Part shown: positions 53,302 to 62,800 of the stretch, piece after piece
Layout: every line of letters begins with the position of its first letter
Numbering within the stretch: position 1 is the stretch's first letter
From: Marinilabilia salmonicolor
GTDB taxonomy: Bacteria > Bacteroidota > Bacteroidia > Bacteroidales > Marinilabiliaceae
Assembly: GCF_003003035.1 (NCBI RefSeq)
Contig: NZ_PVTS01000003.1
Location: forward strand, 248,001 to 312,000
DNA length: 64,000 bases
Reading direction: 5' to 3'
The notes under the pieces: model-generated
The model's input: the letters and a program-made list of their open reading frames with translations, nothing else
Database searches by the model: none
What the model was told of the DNA's origin: nothing
Program-made: the position numbers and the translations under genes

Positions 53302-55278
53302 CTAAACCACAGTTCTGCCACCCAGAGCCTTAGAAATAAAGATAAAGGCCTGTTGCAGATTATTAAAATCCTGAAGCAACTCCATAAACCCGGCTTCATC
53401 TTTCTCTTCTTCCGCCTTTTTCAAAAGTTGCCGTTTTTCATCCAGGAGTATTTTTACTTTTTTCCATTTCAACTCCGTCACCACCTTGGGAACCAATTCA
53501 TCTAAAAGATCTTCTTCGGTTGAAACCACTCCGAGTTTATCGTGAATACGGCTCAATGAATACTCATGAGCTATCAAATCGGTTGCCAGGCTGCTGATGC
53601 GATTGTCGGAACTGGAGACAAAAAACCGGGAGGAGGAGAAATTCTCATTCCGAAAGTTCTCTTCGTACAACTCCATCATTCTATTGTAAAGCGGATTCAC
53701 ACTTTCCAGCTCATCCTGCCGTAATTCTGCAACAATATACTCACCAACAGATACTTCCCGCTTGCCATCGTCAAATTCAAATTCGCCCAGCATGGCATCG
53801 CCATATTTCAATAAAAACCGCAAAACTTCCCGCTCCTCGGCTTCAAAGGGATTGCTTGAAGATGCTGCCTGCTTCAACATTGGATCTGAAACAGGTGCCG
53901 AAGCACTCATACCCGAATTTCCGGGTGATTGATTTTCATTATAGTGAGTCCGTTTGGAAGCATCTTCCTGTCTTTTTTTGCGAAGCTTCCCAATCTCCAT
54001 ATAGAGCACTTGTTCCTCAACTTTCATGAGATTGCTGCAATCTTTCACATACTCGGTACGGGTAATGGAATCCGGAATAACAGAGATTGTACGCACAATA
54101 TCCTGCACCAGACGGGCCCTGGCGATGGGATCGTCTTTGGCCTCTTCTAACAGCAAGCCTGTCTTAAACCGAATAAAATCAGTTTCGTGCTTTTGAATAT
54201 ATGCACGGAGAGCCTCTCCTCCGAGTTTTTTCGCATAAGAGTCAGGGTCTTCACCGTCGGGCAACAACAAAACTTTCACATTCAGCCCTTCTTCGAGTAC
54301 CAGATCTATTCCCCTGAGTGAGGCTTTAATACCGGCGGCATCCCCATCAAAAATAATGGTAAGATTTTTAGAAAACCGCGCAATGAGGCGGATCTGGTCA
54401 GGAGTAAGAGCTGTCCCCGAAGAAGCAACCACATTACTAATGCCTGCCTGATGAAAAGATAAAACATCGGTATATCCTTCAACCAAAATACAACGATCCT
54501 GACGGGCTATCTCCTGACGGGCCTGATACATCCCGTAAAGAACCTTACTTTTGTGGTAAATCTCTGATTCAGGAGAGTTTAGATATTTGGCCGTCTTGGC
54601 ATCGGTACGCAACACGCGACCTCCAAAGCCAATAACCTTTCCTGCCAGACTGTGAATCGGAAAAATGACCCGCCCCCGAAACCGGTCCGCCTTGTAATCA
54701 TCTCGAACTATGGTGAGTCCGGTTTTTTCGAGAAAATCAAGCTTGTACCCCTGCCTCAAAGCTTCTTTGGTAAAGGCATCTCTGGATTCGGGCGAATAGC
54801 CTAATTGAAATTTCTGTATGATGTCGTCGCGGAAATTTCGTTCTCTGAAATATCCAAGACCGACAGATTTTCCTTCGTCTGATTTATGCAACCTGTCCAT
54901 AAAATAACCAGCAGCAAAAGTGGTAACCACAAGCATGCTTTCACGGTCATTCTGATGGGCCATCTCTTCGGGAGTGAGCTCCTTCTCCTCGATGTGAATG
55001 TGAAATTTCTTCCCGAGGATTTTTATGGCTTCAATAAATGAAATCTGCTCATGATCCATCAGAAAATTCACTGCATTGCCACCCTTTCCACATCCGAAAC
55101 ACTTATAAATCCCTTTGTGCGGAGAAACAATAAATGAAGGCGTTTTTTCATTATGAAAAGGGCACAATCCAATGTAATTAATCCCGCGTCTTTTGAGGTT
55201 AATAAACTCGGAGACTACTTCTGTAATCTGGCCCTGAGCTGTCTCCATTACCTTGTCTATGGTACCCTTATCTATCAT
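53302..55278 (-). CDS. dnaG: DNA primase
   Basis: The 658-residue protein has the three primase parts. The CHC2 zinc-binding domain uses C39, H42, C60 and C63 (LCPFHNEKTPSF; KCFGCGKGGN). The catalytic core with Toprim starts near residue 150 and includes GRVIFPIHSLAGKVIGFGGR, ILVEGYTDVLSFHQAG and the DGDAAG metal site. The C-terminal helicase-binding region follows a low-complexity linker near 425-455. DnaG lays RNA primers at the replication fork. It is divergent from the sirtuin gene. Confidence 0.97.
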   Translation of the reverse strand: MIDKGTIDKVMETAQGQITEVVSEFINLKRRGINYIGLCPFHNEKTPSFIVSPHKGIYKCFGCGKGGNAVNFLMDHEQISFIEAIKILGKKFHIHIEEKELTPEEMAHQNDRESMLVVTTFAAGYFMDRLHKSDEGKSVGLGYFRERNFRDDIIQKFQLGYSPESRDAFTKEALRQGYKLDFLEKTGLTIVRDDYKADRFRGRVIFPIHSLAGKVIGFGGRVLRTDAKTAKYLNSPESEIYHKSKVLYGMYQARQEIARQDRCILVEGYTDVLSFHQAGISNVVASSGTALTPDQIRLIARFSKNLTIIFDGDAAGIKASLRGIDLVLEEGLNVKVLLLPDGEDPDSYAKKLGGEALRAYIQKHETDFIRFKTGLLLEEAKDDPIARARLVQDIVRTISVIPDSITRTEYVKDCSNLMKVEEQVLYMEIGKLRKKRQEDASKRTHYNENQSPGNSGMSASAPVSDPMLKQAASSSNPFEAEEREVLRFLLKYGDAMLGEFEFDDGKREVSVGEYIVAELRQDELESVNPLYNRMMELYEENFRNENFSSSRFFVSSSDNRISSLATDLIAHEYSLSRIHDKLGVVSTEEDLLDELVPKVVTELKWKKVKILLDEKRQLLKKAEEEKDEAGFMELLQDFNNLQQAFIFISKALGGRTVV

Positions 55279-55412
55279 TCTCCACTATGAGATTATTTTG
55301 TCCACAATATATTTTGTAGTTCGTCAAAGTTAAAAAAAATCGGTCGTCCTTCATTTTCTTTTCAAGCGGATAAATTTTATTTTTAATGTGTGCACAAATT
55401 ATCACATCAGCC

Positions 55413-56105
55413 ATGACAAAAAAATTAGTAGTCCTATCCGGTTCCGGAATCAGCGCAGAGAGCGGAATCCAAACATTTCGTGACATGGGCGGATTGTGGG
55501 AGCAATACGACATTACAGAGGTAGCCTCTCCACAGGCCTGGGAAGGCAACCGCCAATTGGTTCTTGATTTCTACAATCAGCGCCGCAGGCAACTCTTTCA
55601 ATGCATCCCCAATTCTGCGCATTATGCACTTGCTGAACTTGAAAACCACTTCAAAATCAACATCATAACCCAGAACGTTGATGACCTGCATGAGAGAGCC
55701 GGCAGCACCAATGTTCTGCATCTACACGGAGAGTTAAAAAAGGTACGCAGCACCATCGATCCATCACTTGTTTACGAATTGGATCACTGGGAACTGAAAG
55801 AAGGAGATATCTGCGAAAAAGGTTCCCAATTAAGACCTCACATTGTTTGGTTTGGCGAACCGGTGGAAGCCATCAAGGAAGCTGCTGAAATTGCCTCAAC
55901 AGCAGACATTTTCCTGGTTATAGGAACCTCTCTTTCGGTCTATCCTGCAGCAGGACTCATCGATTTTGTCCCCCCGGAAGTTCCGGTTTTCATTATTGAC
56001 CCAGGTTCCCCGGCCTATATATCATCAACAAATATTGAAGTTATAAAAGAGAAAGCCACCAAAGGAATGGAAATCCTGAAAGACCGGTTAAAATCGCTGG
56101 CTTAG
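55413..56105 (+). CDS. Class III sirtuin, NAD-dependent protein deacylase (CobB type)
   Basis: Starting at 55413 gives 230 residues. NAD-binding GSGISAESGI (10-19; Ser replaces the usual Ala of GAGIS) and TQNVDDLHERAG lead to the catalytic H105 in HLHGEL. The class III pair Y54 and R57 (FYNQRR) that recognises succinyl- or malonyl-lysine is present, so desuccinylation is likely. The zinc-finger cysteines are missing, as in many Bacteroidota members. It is divergent from dnaG and convergent with atpG. Confidence 0.9.
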   Translation: MTKKLVVLSGSGISAESGIQTFRDMGGLWEQYDITEVASPQAWEGNRQLVLDFYNQRRRQLFQCIPNSAHYALAELENHFKINIITQNVDDLHERAGSTNVLHLHGELKKVRSTIDPSLVYELDHWELKEGDICEKGSQLRPHIVWFGEPVEAIKEAAEIASTADIFLVIGTSLSVYPAAGLIDFVPPEVPVFIIDPGSPAYISSTNIEVIKEKATKGMEILKDRLKSLA

Positions 56106-56143
56106 TTTTTCTGTTCTTGTAATTTCAACGGAAAAAGCCACCC

Positions 56144-57019
56144 CTATTTCTTCAACGCTTCGGCCCCGGAAGTTATTTCGATAAGCTCATTGGTAATGGC
56201 CGTCTGGCGTGCTTTATTATACGATAATTGCAGGTCTTTAATCAAATCCGTAGCATTATCGGTGGCCTTATGCATAGAAGTCATACGTGCTCCGTGCTCC
56301 GAGGCAATAGAGTCCAAAACCACCTGATAAAACAAGGATCGCAACGTTTTTGGCATCAAATCATTGACAATCGTTTGCCGATCGGGTTCCAGAATATATT
56401 TCGAAATAGGCTTATCTCGTTTAACTTCGGGAATGGCAATGGGTAAAAATTGCTGTACCTGTACCTGCTGAACAGCCGCATTAATAAACTCATTATACAC
56501 CACAATGGATCTTTTCAATATACCCAAGTCGTATTCATCCAGTAACTCTTCGGCAAGCATAGAAATCTTTTCAAACGATGGGTCCACCAATTGACCTTCC
56601 TCTCTAATGTGGGGAATAATATTTCTGGCCCGCAACATTTTCCAGGCCTGCTTTCCAAGCACCCGAATCTCCACATCTCCATTCTTGTATTCTTCGCGAA
56701 GATCAGTCTTCAGCAGGTTCTGTACTGCCTTTACCACATTGCTGTTAAAAGCACCGCACAATCCTCTGTTGGACGCGATAACCCACAACACCACTTTATC
56801 CCCTTTGCCAGGCATGGTGTAGTTAATTTTCACATCCTCACGGGCCGAAACCATATCATTAATAATCCCCAGAAGGTGCGAAGTATATGGTCTGATATGA
56901 TCCACATCATCCTGTGCCTTCTTCAAACGGGCTGCAGAAACCATTTTCATGGCACTGGTAACCTGCCGGGTGGTTTTAATGGCCCCAATACGTGTGCGTA
57001 TGTCTTTTAAATTTGCCAT
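56144..57019 (-). CDS. atpG: ATP synthase F1 gamma subunit
   Basis: The 291-residue protein shows the gamma signature at both ends: ANLKDIRTRIGAIKTTRQVTSAMKMVSAARL and SEHGARMTSMHKATDNATDLIKDL, with NRGLCGAFNSNV inside, each in the expected place. It forms the rotating central stalk. It is the last gene of the minus-strand atp operon, 7 bp after atpA. Confidence 0.97.
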   Translation of the reverse strand: MANLKDIRTRIGAIKTTRQVTSAMKMVSAARLKKAQDDVDHIRPYTSHLLGIINDMVSAREDVKINYTMPGKGDKVVLWVIASNRGLCGAFNSNVVKAVQNLLKTDLREEYKNGDVEIRVLGKQAWKMLRARNIIPHIREEGQLVDPSFEKISMLAEELLDEYDLGILKRSIVVYNEFINAAVQQVQVQQFLPIAIPEVKRDKPISKYILEPDRQTIVNDLMPKTLRSLFYQVVLDSIASEHGARMTSMHKATDNATDLIKDLQLSYNKARQTAITNELIEITSGAEALKK

Positions 57020-57026
57020 CTATAAA

Positions 57027-58616
57027 TTAGTCTTCCTTATCTTCACTAAAATGAGCTGCCACATCAAGTGCTACTTTCTCAAGTTTCTTAGTAATCTCCT
57101 CATCCAGATTTCCTTTGAGGATACCCTTCAGAACCTCATTGTGTCGTACTTCCAGAGTTTCAATAAACTCACGCTCAAAATCTTTCACCTTATCCATGGG
57201 CACATCTTTCAATAACCCCTTGGTTCCGCAGTAGATAATGGCTACTTGCTGCTCCACTTTAACCGGTTTGTACTGAGCCTGCTTGAGCAACTCCACGTTT
57301 TTGCGCCCTTTGTCCAGGACAGCCATGGTAGCAGGATCCAAATCGGAACCAAATTTTGAAAAGGCTTCCAGTTCCCGATACTGAGCCTGATCAAGCTTCA
57401 ATGTACCGGCTACTTTCTTCATCGGTTTAATCTGGGCATTTCCTCCAACTCTGGAAACTGAAATTCCCACATTAATTGCCGGACGCACCCCCGCATTAAA
57501 CAAATTGTTTTCCAGGAATATCTGCCCGTCTGTAATAGAAATTACGTTTGTGGGTATATAAGCAGACACATCTCCTGCCTGGGTTTCAATAATTGGCAAA
57601 GCAGTAAGTGTCCCGCCCCCTTTTACCAGGTGCTTTATGGCTTCAGGTATGTCGTTCATTTGAGCCGCTACTTTATCAGACTCAATAATCTTGGCAGCAC
57701 GCTCCAGCAATCTTGAATGCAAATAAAAGATATCACCAGGAAAAGCTTCACGTCCGGGTGGACGACGAAGAAGAAGCGAAACCTCGCGGTATGAAACCGA
57801 CTGCTTGGACAAGTCATCATAAATAATCAGGGAATGCCTTCCAGTGTCGCGGAAAAACTCACCAATAGCTGTGCCGGCAAAAGGTGCATAAAATTGCATA
57901 GCTGCAGGCTCGGAAGCAGAAGCAGAAACCACAATGGTGTAATCCATGGCACCATGTTTCTGCAAAGTATTCACAATCTGTGCCACGGTAGAGCCTTTTT
58001 GCCCAATAGCTACGTAAATACAATAGACAGGATTTCCTGCTTCATAAAATGGTTTCTGATTGATGATGGTATCAATGGCAATTGCTGTCTTTCCTGTTTG
58101 GCGGTCGCCAATAATCAACTCACGTTGCCCACGACCGATGGGGGTCATGGCATCAATGGCTTTCAGTCCGGTTTGCAATGGTTCTTTTACCGGCTGACGA
58201 TAGATTACCTGGGGTGCTTTTCGTTCAATGGGCATTTCAAACAAGTCACCCCCCAGAGAACCTTTCCCGTCGATGGGTTCACCAAGCGTGTTCAGCACTC
58301 TTCCCACCATACTGTCACCAACCTTGATGGAAGCAATACGTCCGGTACGCCGCACCACATCGCCTTCACTTACCAGATGAGAATCACCAAATAAAACGAC
58401 TCCCACACTGTCAGCTTCCAGGTTCAGCACCACCCCCATACAATTATCAAACTCCACCAACTCATTGGATTGGGCATTGGATAAACCATATACCCGGGCA
58501 ATGCCGTCACCCACCTGCAACACCGTACCTACCTCTTCAAGTTCTGTGGCAGATTGAAATCCTTCAATTTCTTTTTTTAATAGTTCGGATACTTCCGAAG
58601 GACGAATTTGTTCCAT
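57027..58616 (-). CDS. atpA: ATP synthase F1 alpha subunit
   Basis: The 529-residue protein carries the non-catalytic nucleotide site with Walker [10 protein letters not shown] near residue 170 and the alpha signature [14 protein letters not shown]. The segment [28 protein letters not shown] is highly conserved. It is in tight order with atpH (11 bp upstream) and atpG (7 bp downstream). Confidence 0.97.
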   Translation of the reverse strand: MEQIRPSEVSELLKKEIEGFQSATELEEVGTVLQVGDGIARVYGLSNAQSNELVEFDNCMGVVLNLEADSVGVVLFGDSHLVSEGDVVRRTGRIASIKVGDSMVGRVLNTLGEPIDGKGSLGGDLFEMPIERKAPQVIYRQPVKEPLQTGLKAIDAMTPIGRGQRELIIGDRQTGKTAIAIDTIINQKPFYEAGNPVYCIYVAIGQKGSTVAQIVNTLQKHGAMDYTIVVSASASEPAAMQFYAPFAGTAIGEFFRDTGRHSLIIYDDLSKQSVSYREVSLLLRRPPGREAFPGDIFYLHSRLLERAAKIIESDKVAAQMNDIPEAIKHLVKGGGTLTALPIIETQAGDVSAYIPTNVISITDGQIFLENNLFNAGVRPAINVGISVSRVGGNAQIKPMKKVAGTLKLDQAQYRELEAFSKFGSDLDPATMAVLDKGRKNVELLKQAQYKPVKVEQQVAIIYCGTKGLLKDVPMDKVKDFEREFIETLEVRHNEVLKGILKGNLDEEITKKLEKVALDVAAHFSEDKED

Positions 58617-58627
58617 ACCGGATATTT

Positions 58628-59164
58628 TTAACTCACTATTTTCTTTTTCAACATTTTTATCTGATGAGCAATGCTATTGTCAACAATCTTATCATCAACC
58701 AGCATGATAATTCCCCCGATAATTTCGGGTTTAACTTGAACAACCATCTCTATCGGACCATTGAATTCCCTCTCAAGAAAGCTTTGCAGCTCTTTCAAAT
58801 AATCTTCCTCAAAAGCAACGGCAGTAATAATCTTCACGCTATGTATGCCTTTGTGCCGCTTATAAAGCTCTTTAAAAAACCTAAGTATATCAGGCAATAA
58901 CGACTCCCTGTTTTTATCTACAACCATCTCCACAAAACGCATTACCAAAGGATGTAATTCCTTTGCCAAAACATTTCTAAGGGTTTCTTTTTTACGGGAT
59001 GCCTTAATAACCGGGTTATTCATAAAAGCACAAAAATCCCTGACACTAAGACATTGCTCTTGTAAAACAGCCACGTCCTTTTCAAAACGGTCAAGATCAT
59101 TCTTCTCTTTTCCGAGTTCAAAAAGTGCGGTTGCATATCTTACTGTTATGGGACCTCTGTTCAT
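58628..59164 (-). CDS. atpH: ATP synthase F1 delta subunit
   Basis: The 178-residue protein has the delta/OSCP layout: an N-terminal helical bundle ([26 protein letters not shown]) and the C-terminal signature [22 protein letters not shown]. It links F1 to the peripheral b-stalk. The gap to atpF upstream is 245 bp, unusual inside this operon, and is mostly the palindromic element at 59248-59410. Confidence 0.93.
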   Translation of the reverse strand: MNRGPITVRYATALFELGKEKNDLDRFEKDVAVLQEQCLSVRDFCAFMNNPVIKASRKKETLRNVLAKELHPLVMRFVEMVVDKNRESLLPDILRFFKELYKRHKGIHSVKIITAVAFEEDYLKELQSFLEREFNGPIEMVVQVKPEIIGGIIMLVDDKIVDNSIAHQIKMLKKKIVS

Positions 59165-59247
59165 TCCGTTTTAATTCCTTTTCGTCAATGACTGTTTTCA
59201 AGATAAAACCAACGCCGTAATTGGCGTTTTCTTGCAAGCCCTAATTA

Positions 59248-59410
59248 GTGCCTGTACATAAACTCAGCAAAATTTGTTTTTTAGGCTGTGTCTGTTCAGA
59301 AGGTGCCAGTTAAAAGGCTTGCGAAGTCCGAAAATACGGAGTTTACTTATCGTAAATGAGTACTTTTCGGACAAGCGTAACGCAGTAAATGGTACTTTAT
59401 GGACAGAAAC
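59248..59410. mobile_element. MITE-like palindromic element, copy 2, inside the atp operon, with 6-bp duplication TAATTA
   Basis: The 163-bp element begins GTGCCTGTACATAAA and ends with the inverted TTTATGGACAGAAAC. TAATTA stands on both sides (59242-59247 and 59411-59416). Inside, GTCCGAAAA (59326-59334) and TTTTCGGAC (59364-59372) form a stem around TTTAC/GTAAA. The arms differ from those of copy 1 but pair equally well. It has no ORF. It separates atpF from atpH, and its last base completes the TAG stop of atpF. Confidence 0.8.
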
Positions 59411-59904
59411 TAATTAAAATTCATCTCGTTGAGATAAGCATTAATAACCTTCTTCTGCTTTTCCTCCCCTGATAACTCTTCCTTCAATATTTTCTCTGCT
59501 ATCTCAACAGAGAGATTTCCGATGGTTTTCCTGATTTCGAGCATGGCATCTTTTCGTTGCATCTCAATATCACGACTTGCTTTTTCAAGCATCCGCTGTA
59601 CCTCTTCCCGGGCTTCATTCCGGGCCTCCTCGATTATTTCACTCTTCACCTGACGAGCTTCTTTCAAAATTAAATCCCTCTCTTTTCGGGCTTCATCAAT
59701 AACCTTTTTTCGTTGGTGCTCCATCTGTTCTGCCTCTTCCTTTGCCTTTTTGGCATCTTCAAGAGCAAAATGGATGGTTTCCTCACGAACCTTAAGGGCC
59801 CGCAGAATAGATGGCCATGCATACTTACGCAATATAACCAAAAGAATTACAAACGTCAGGGATGTCCAGAAAACCAATCCGGGACTGGGGGTCAATAGTT
59901 CCAT
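59410..59904 (-). CDS. atpF: ATP synthase Fo b subunit
   Basis: The 164-residue protein has one N-terminal membrane helix (GLVFWTSLTFVILLVILRKY) and a long charged coiled coil, the peripheral stalk (ALEDAKKAKEEAEQMEHQRKK and onward), ending in the delta-binding region. The final codons TTT AAT TAG lie on the target duplication of the palindromic element; the G of the stop belongs to the element. Confidence 0.95.
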   Translation of the reverse strand: MELLTPSPGLVFWTSLTFVILLVILRKYAWPSILRALKVREETIHFALEDAKKAKEEAEQMEHQRKKVIDEARKERDLILKEARQVKSEIIEEARNEAREEVQRMLEKASRDIEMQRKDAMLEIRKTIGNLSVEIAEKILKEELSGEEKQKKVINAYLNEMNFN

Positions 59905-60103
59905 AAATACATCTTTGGATTAAACCCAAGTGATAAAAGTTTCAATAGAACAAACTAAGATTTTTATTGAATTCTTTCTATTTCAAGAAATCTCTATACA
60001 CATAGCCAAAGCTAGGCTGAAAAAGATTAACCAATAAAAAAGAGAAACATCGCAAAAATTAGTTCGGAATATTAAAATTCTTTACACTATTGATAAAAAA
60101 CAT

Positions 60104-60313
60104 TTAGTCAACCAACCAGGCAACTACAATAGCAAAAAGGGAAACACCTTCAATAAGTGCGGCTGCCACAATCATTGCAGTCTGAATCTTAGAACTCATT
60201 TCGGGCTGACGGCTCATCGATTCAATAGCCGATTGTCCAATTTTCCCGATACCAAGGCCTGCGCCTAAAACAATAATTCCCAATCCTACTGCAGTAAAAG
60301 ACATAGCTTCCAT
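60104..60313 (-). CDS. atpE: ATP synthase Fo c subunit
   Basis: The 69-residue proteolipid has two helices joined by the polar loop SMSRQPEMSSKIQ. The ion-binding Glu is in helix 2 (AALIEGVSLF). The extra Gln and Ser that mark sodium-binding rings are not in place, so a proton ring is likely. A 199-bp gap without a visible gene separates it from atpF; atpB lies 18 bp upstream. Confidence 0.95.
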   Translation of the reverse strand: MEAMSFTAVGLGIIVLGAGLGIGKIGQSAIESMSRQPEMSSKIQTAMIVAAALIEGVSLFAIVVAWLVD

Positions 60314-60331
60314 ATTATTTATTTTTATATG

Positions 60332-61402
60332 TTAATGTTCTGATTTCGTTGTACTCATTCCAATAAACAGTGCTGTAAGCAATGTGAAAATATACGCTTG
60401 CAAAACAGCGACCAGCAATTCAAGCAAAAACATCACTAAAGATAATAAAATTGATACCGGTGCAATGTATATGGATTTGATAATAAATATAATGGATATC
60501 AAACTCAAAATAATAATGTGTCCGGCTGTGATGTTGGCAAACAAACGAATCATCAAGGCAAAAGGCTTCGTAAAGATGCCTATAAACTCAAGAGGTACAA
60601 GCAATATTTTTATGGGGAAAGGCATTCCCGGAGCAAGAAAAATATGCTTCCAGTAATCCTTAACGGCAAAAACATTAATCACCAGAAAAGAAAAAACGGC
60701 CAGTGTTGCGGTGAAGCTGATGTTGCCTGACAAGTTACTGCCTCCAGGGAAAAAGGGGATAATACCGATCAAATTGTTTATCCAGATAAAAAAGAACATG
60801 GTAAGCAGAAACGGAACGAACTTATCGGCTTTATCCTTTGCAATCTGACTGCGGGCAATGTCGTCCCGGACAAACAAAATTAGTGGTTCTAAAACCGCTC
60901 TGAATCCACGCGCCGGAGCAATTCCGTGCCGGGCGTAAGCCTTCCCTGCCGAAAGAAACATCAAAAGCAAGAGCGCCATTGACAATATCATGCTGGCAAC
61001 ATTCTTGGTAATGGAAAAATCCAGTGGTGAAGCATTCCGAATGTTACCCTCCGCATCCATTTCCAATTCTCCCTCATCCCCGGTAATGTAAAACTGCTCT
61101 TCATGTAAAATCACATAATCATTCCCCAGTTGCTGTGGTTCCTGTTCATGATAAAAATGTCCGGAAGAAAAAAACCATAAGGAATTGTTGTGCCACAAGA
61201 TAACGGGCAATGGAACATTGATATGAACTTCATGCCCACGACTATTGGTATAATCAACTACATGCCATTGATGAGCATCGCTGATGTGATCCATAATCAG
61301 ACCAAAAGCATCCACCGGTTCATCCGGTGACTGAGGCTCTCCTGACGCCTGAGTACTGAAACTACCCAGTAAAAGAAAAAATATCAGTATAATTTTCTTC
61401 AA
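60332..61402 (-). CDS. atpB: ATP synthase Fo a subunit, with long N-terminal extension
   Basis: The 356-residue protein has a cleavable-looking N-terminal signal (MKKIILIFFLLLGSFSTQAS), a periplasmic part of about 110 residues and then five helices. The essential Arg is in MIRLFANITAGHII. E. coli subunit a has 271 residues; the extension is usual in Bacteroidota. It forms the proton half-channels against the c-ring. It is the first Fo gene, after a 312-bp gap from the small membrane protein upstream. Confidence 0.95.
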   Translation of the reverse strand: MKKIILIFFLLLGSFSTQASGEPQSPDEPVDAFGLIMDHISDAHQWHVVDYTNSRGHEVHINVPLPVILWHNNSLWFFSSGHFYHEQEPQQLGNDYVILHEEQFYITGDEGELEMDAEGNIRNASPLDFSITKNVASMILSMALLLLMFLSAGKAYARHGIAPARGFRAVLEPLILFVRDDIARSQIAKDKADKFVPFLLTMFFFIWINNLIGIIPFFPGGSNLSGNISFTATLAVFSFLVINVFAVKDYWKHIFLAPGMPFPIKILLVPLEFIGIFTKPFALMIRLFANITAGHIIILSLISIIFIIKSIYIAPVSILLSLVMFLLELLVAVLQAYIFTLLTALFIGMSTTKSEH

Positions 61403-61714
61403 GACCTAAGACATTTTGAGAAAATAATTAAATGAAGTTTTACATACCATAGCGTATGAAAAACCGCATTCTTTGAGTTTATCCGGCAACCGGATAATTT
61501 TTCCTATCACTATACGAAGAGTTCCGGCCGGAAGTTTCAAACAAAAAAATATTCGTTCATCATCAAATGGTTAGACCAAATTTAAGAAAATAATATGAAC
61601 CCGGTTGGTTGTATTTCCTGATATTTGAACAATTCATGAATTGAAGGCCGATGGAGCCAACTATCCAACTTAAGCAAGCTGATGATTGCAGAGCGAAAAA
61701 TCAAGAAGTTATCG
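61403..61714. other. 312-bp gap upstream of atpB with two strong palindromes
   Basis: TTATCCGG-CAA-CCGGATAA (61479-61497) followed by TTTTT on the plus strand looks like a terminator, but no plus-strand gene precedes it. TTCCGGCCGGAA (61522-61533) is a perfect 12-bp palindrome. A minus-strand TAAATTTG at 61577-61584 could be the -7 element of the atp operon. No ORF is convincing. Confidence 0.5.
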
Positions 61715-62101
61715 TCATTTCCGGGAAAAAAGCCATTTGATTTTCCATTTGGTATCCATTGCCAAAAGAATTAAGTAGGCTACAATTAATGGAATAACAA
61801 AAGCCTCAATGTGTTGGTGATCCTTTTCAAAGAAGAGAATGATTAACAATGGAATGAGAAGCATTTTAAGAAAGGAAATTCCCACATATATAAAACCGGT
61901 TGAATTAAACCAGTGTTTACGAACCTCTTTAAGGATATAGGTGCCAACCGGGAAAGAAGCAACAATAGCCAGGGCCAGATAAACCCATGATCCTGGCACA
62001 TGATTGGTCTCAATAAAAACAATAAGGCCTGCTGCTCCTTTAATCAGCAGGCCATAGAAAATCTCCTTAAAAATTAATGCTTTATAGAGAATGGCACCCA
62101 T
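61715..62101 (-). CDS. Four-helix membrane protein at the head of the atp operon
   Basis: The 128-residue protein has four membrane helices (about 14-30, 37-57, 69-92, 96-115) and a basic C-terminus (KWKIKWLFSRK). It takes the position between bactofilin and atpB where Bacteroidota have an AtpI-like or DUF6168-like gene. It starts 6 bp after the bactofilin stop. A role as assembly factor or magnesium carrier for ATP synthase is inferred from position only. No AtpZ-like gene is seen. Confidence 0.7.
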   Translation of the reverse strand: MGAILYKALIFKEIFYGLLIKGAAGLIVFIETNHVPGSWVYLALAIVASFPVGTYILKEVRKHWFNSTGFIYVGISFLKMLLIPLLIILFFEKDHQHIEAFVIPLIVAYLILLAMDTKWKIKWLFSRK

Positions 62102-62107
62102 AAAAAC

Positions 62108-62500
62108 CTATTTTTTTACCTCTTTGGGAGGTGTCTGAACGGCGCCTCCTGCAGTTGTCTGATTCCCCATATTACAGGTTCCGGAGAAAATTGCACCCGG
62201 CTCAATATTCAGTTTGCCTGTTTTTATATCGCCATTAACCTTGGAACTGGCTTTAAGCGACAACAATTCACTAACGGTTATTTTTCCGTTAAGAGAACCG
62301 GCCACTTCAGCATTGCTGCAGAATACCTCACCCTTTATCAGGCCGTTGGATCCAATTACCACTTTTCCTTTGGAATTGATATTGCCCTCAATATTTCCAT
62401 CAATCCGGATGTCACCATTGGTCTCAATGTCTCCGGTAATTTTCGTCCCCTGACCAATGATGTTTGGTAGTTTATTTTCGGGCTCAAAACTCTTTGCCAT
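62108..62500 (-). CDS. Bactofilin (polymer-forming cytoskeletal protein)
   Basis: The 130-residue protein has the bactofilin core of regular beta-helix turns: GQGTKITGDIETNGDIRIDG, NIEGNINSKGKVVIGSNG and LIKGEVFCSNAEVAGSLNG, with short disordered ends. Bactofilins polymerise without nucleotide and position cell-wall or polar proteins. It leads the transcript to the small membrane protein and probably the atp genes, an order conserved in Bacteroidota. Confidence 0.92.
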   Translation of the reverse strand: MAKSFEPENKLPNIIGQGTKITGDIETNGDIRIDGNIEGNINSKGKVVIGSNGLIKGEVFCSNAEVAGSLNGKITVSELLSLKASSKVNGDIKTGKLNIEPGAIFSGTCNMGNQTTAGGAVQTPPKEVKK

Positions 62501-62800
62501 GATCTTTTATATTAATGATTAATAATTGGTTTATTCGTTGTTCTCAAATCCCGGAATTTCGGACATTGATTATTTCACATCAACACTTACTAACCCAAAA
62601 AAATTTCATCAACTCAAATCACTAAAATTAATGTTTTCCTTGCGGTCAGAATCTGTCTATTGCAAGGCAACCGGTGCCATAATCATTGTCTTCTTCTGCC
62701 TTCTGCTTAATTGTCTTCTGCCTGTAATCTATAAACTTCCACCCTCTTTTTGAAACAAAATACTGTTTCTTTAGAACAAAATTAACAAGATTATTGAAAA
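62501..62800. other. 300-bp gap with a degenerate heptamer run
   Basis: About four imperfect copies of CTTCTGC lie at 62689-62722, the second heptamer-type repeat in the window. No other feature or credible ORF is seen. The promoter of the bactofilin-atp transcript should be here but was not found. Confidence 0.4.
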
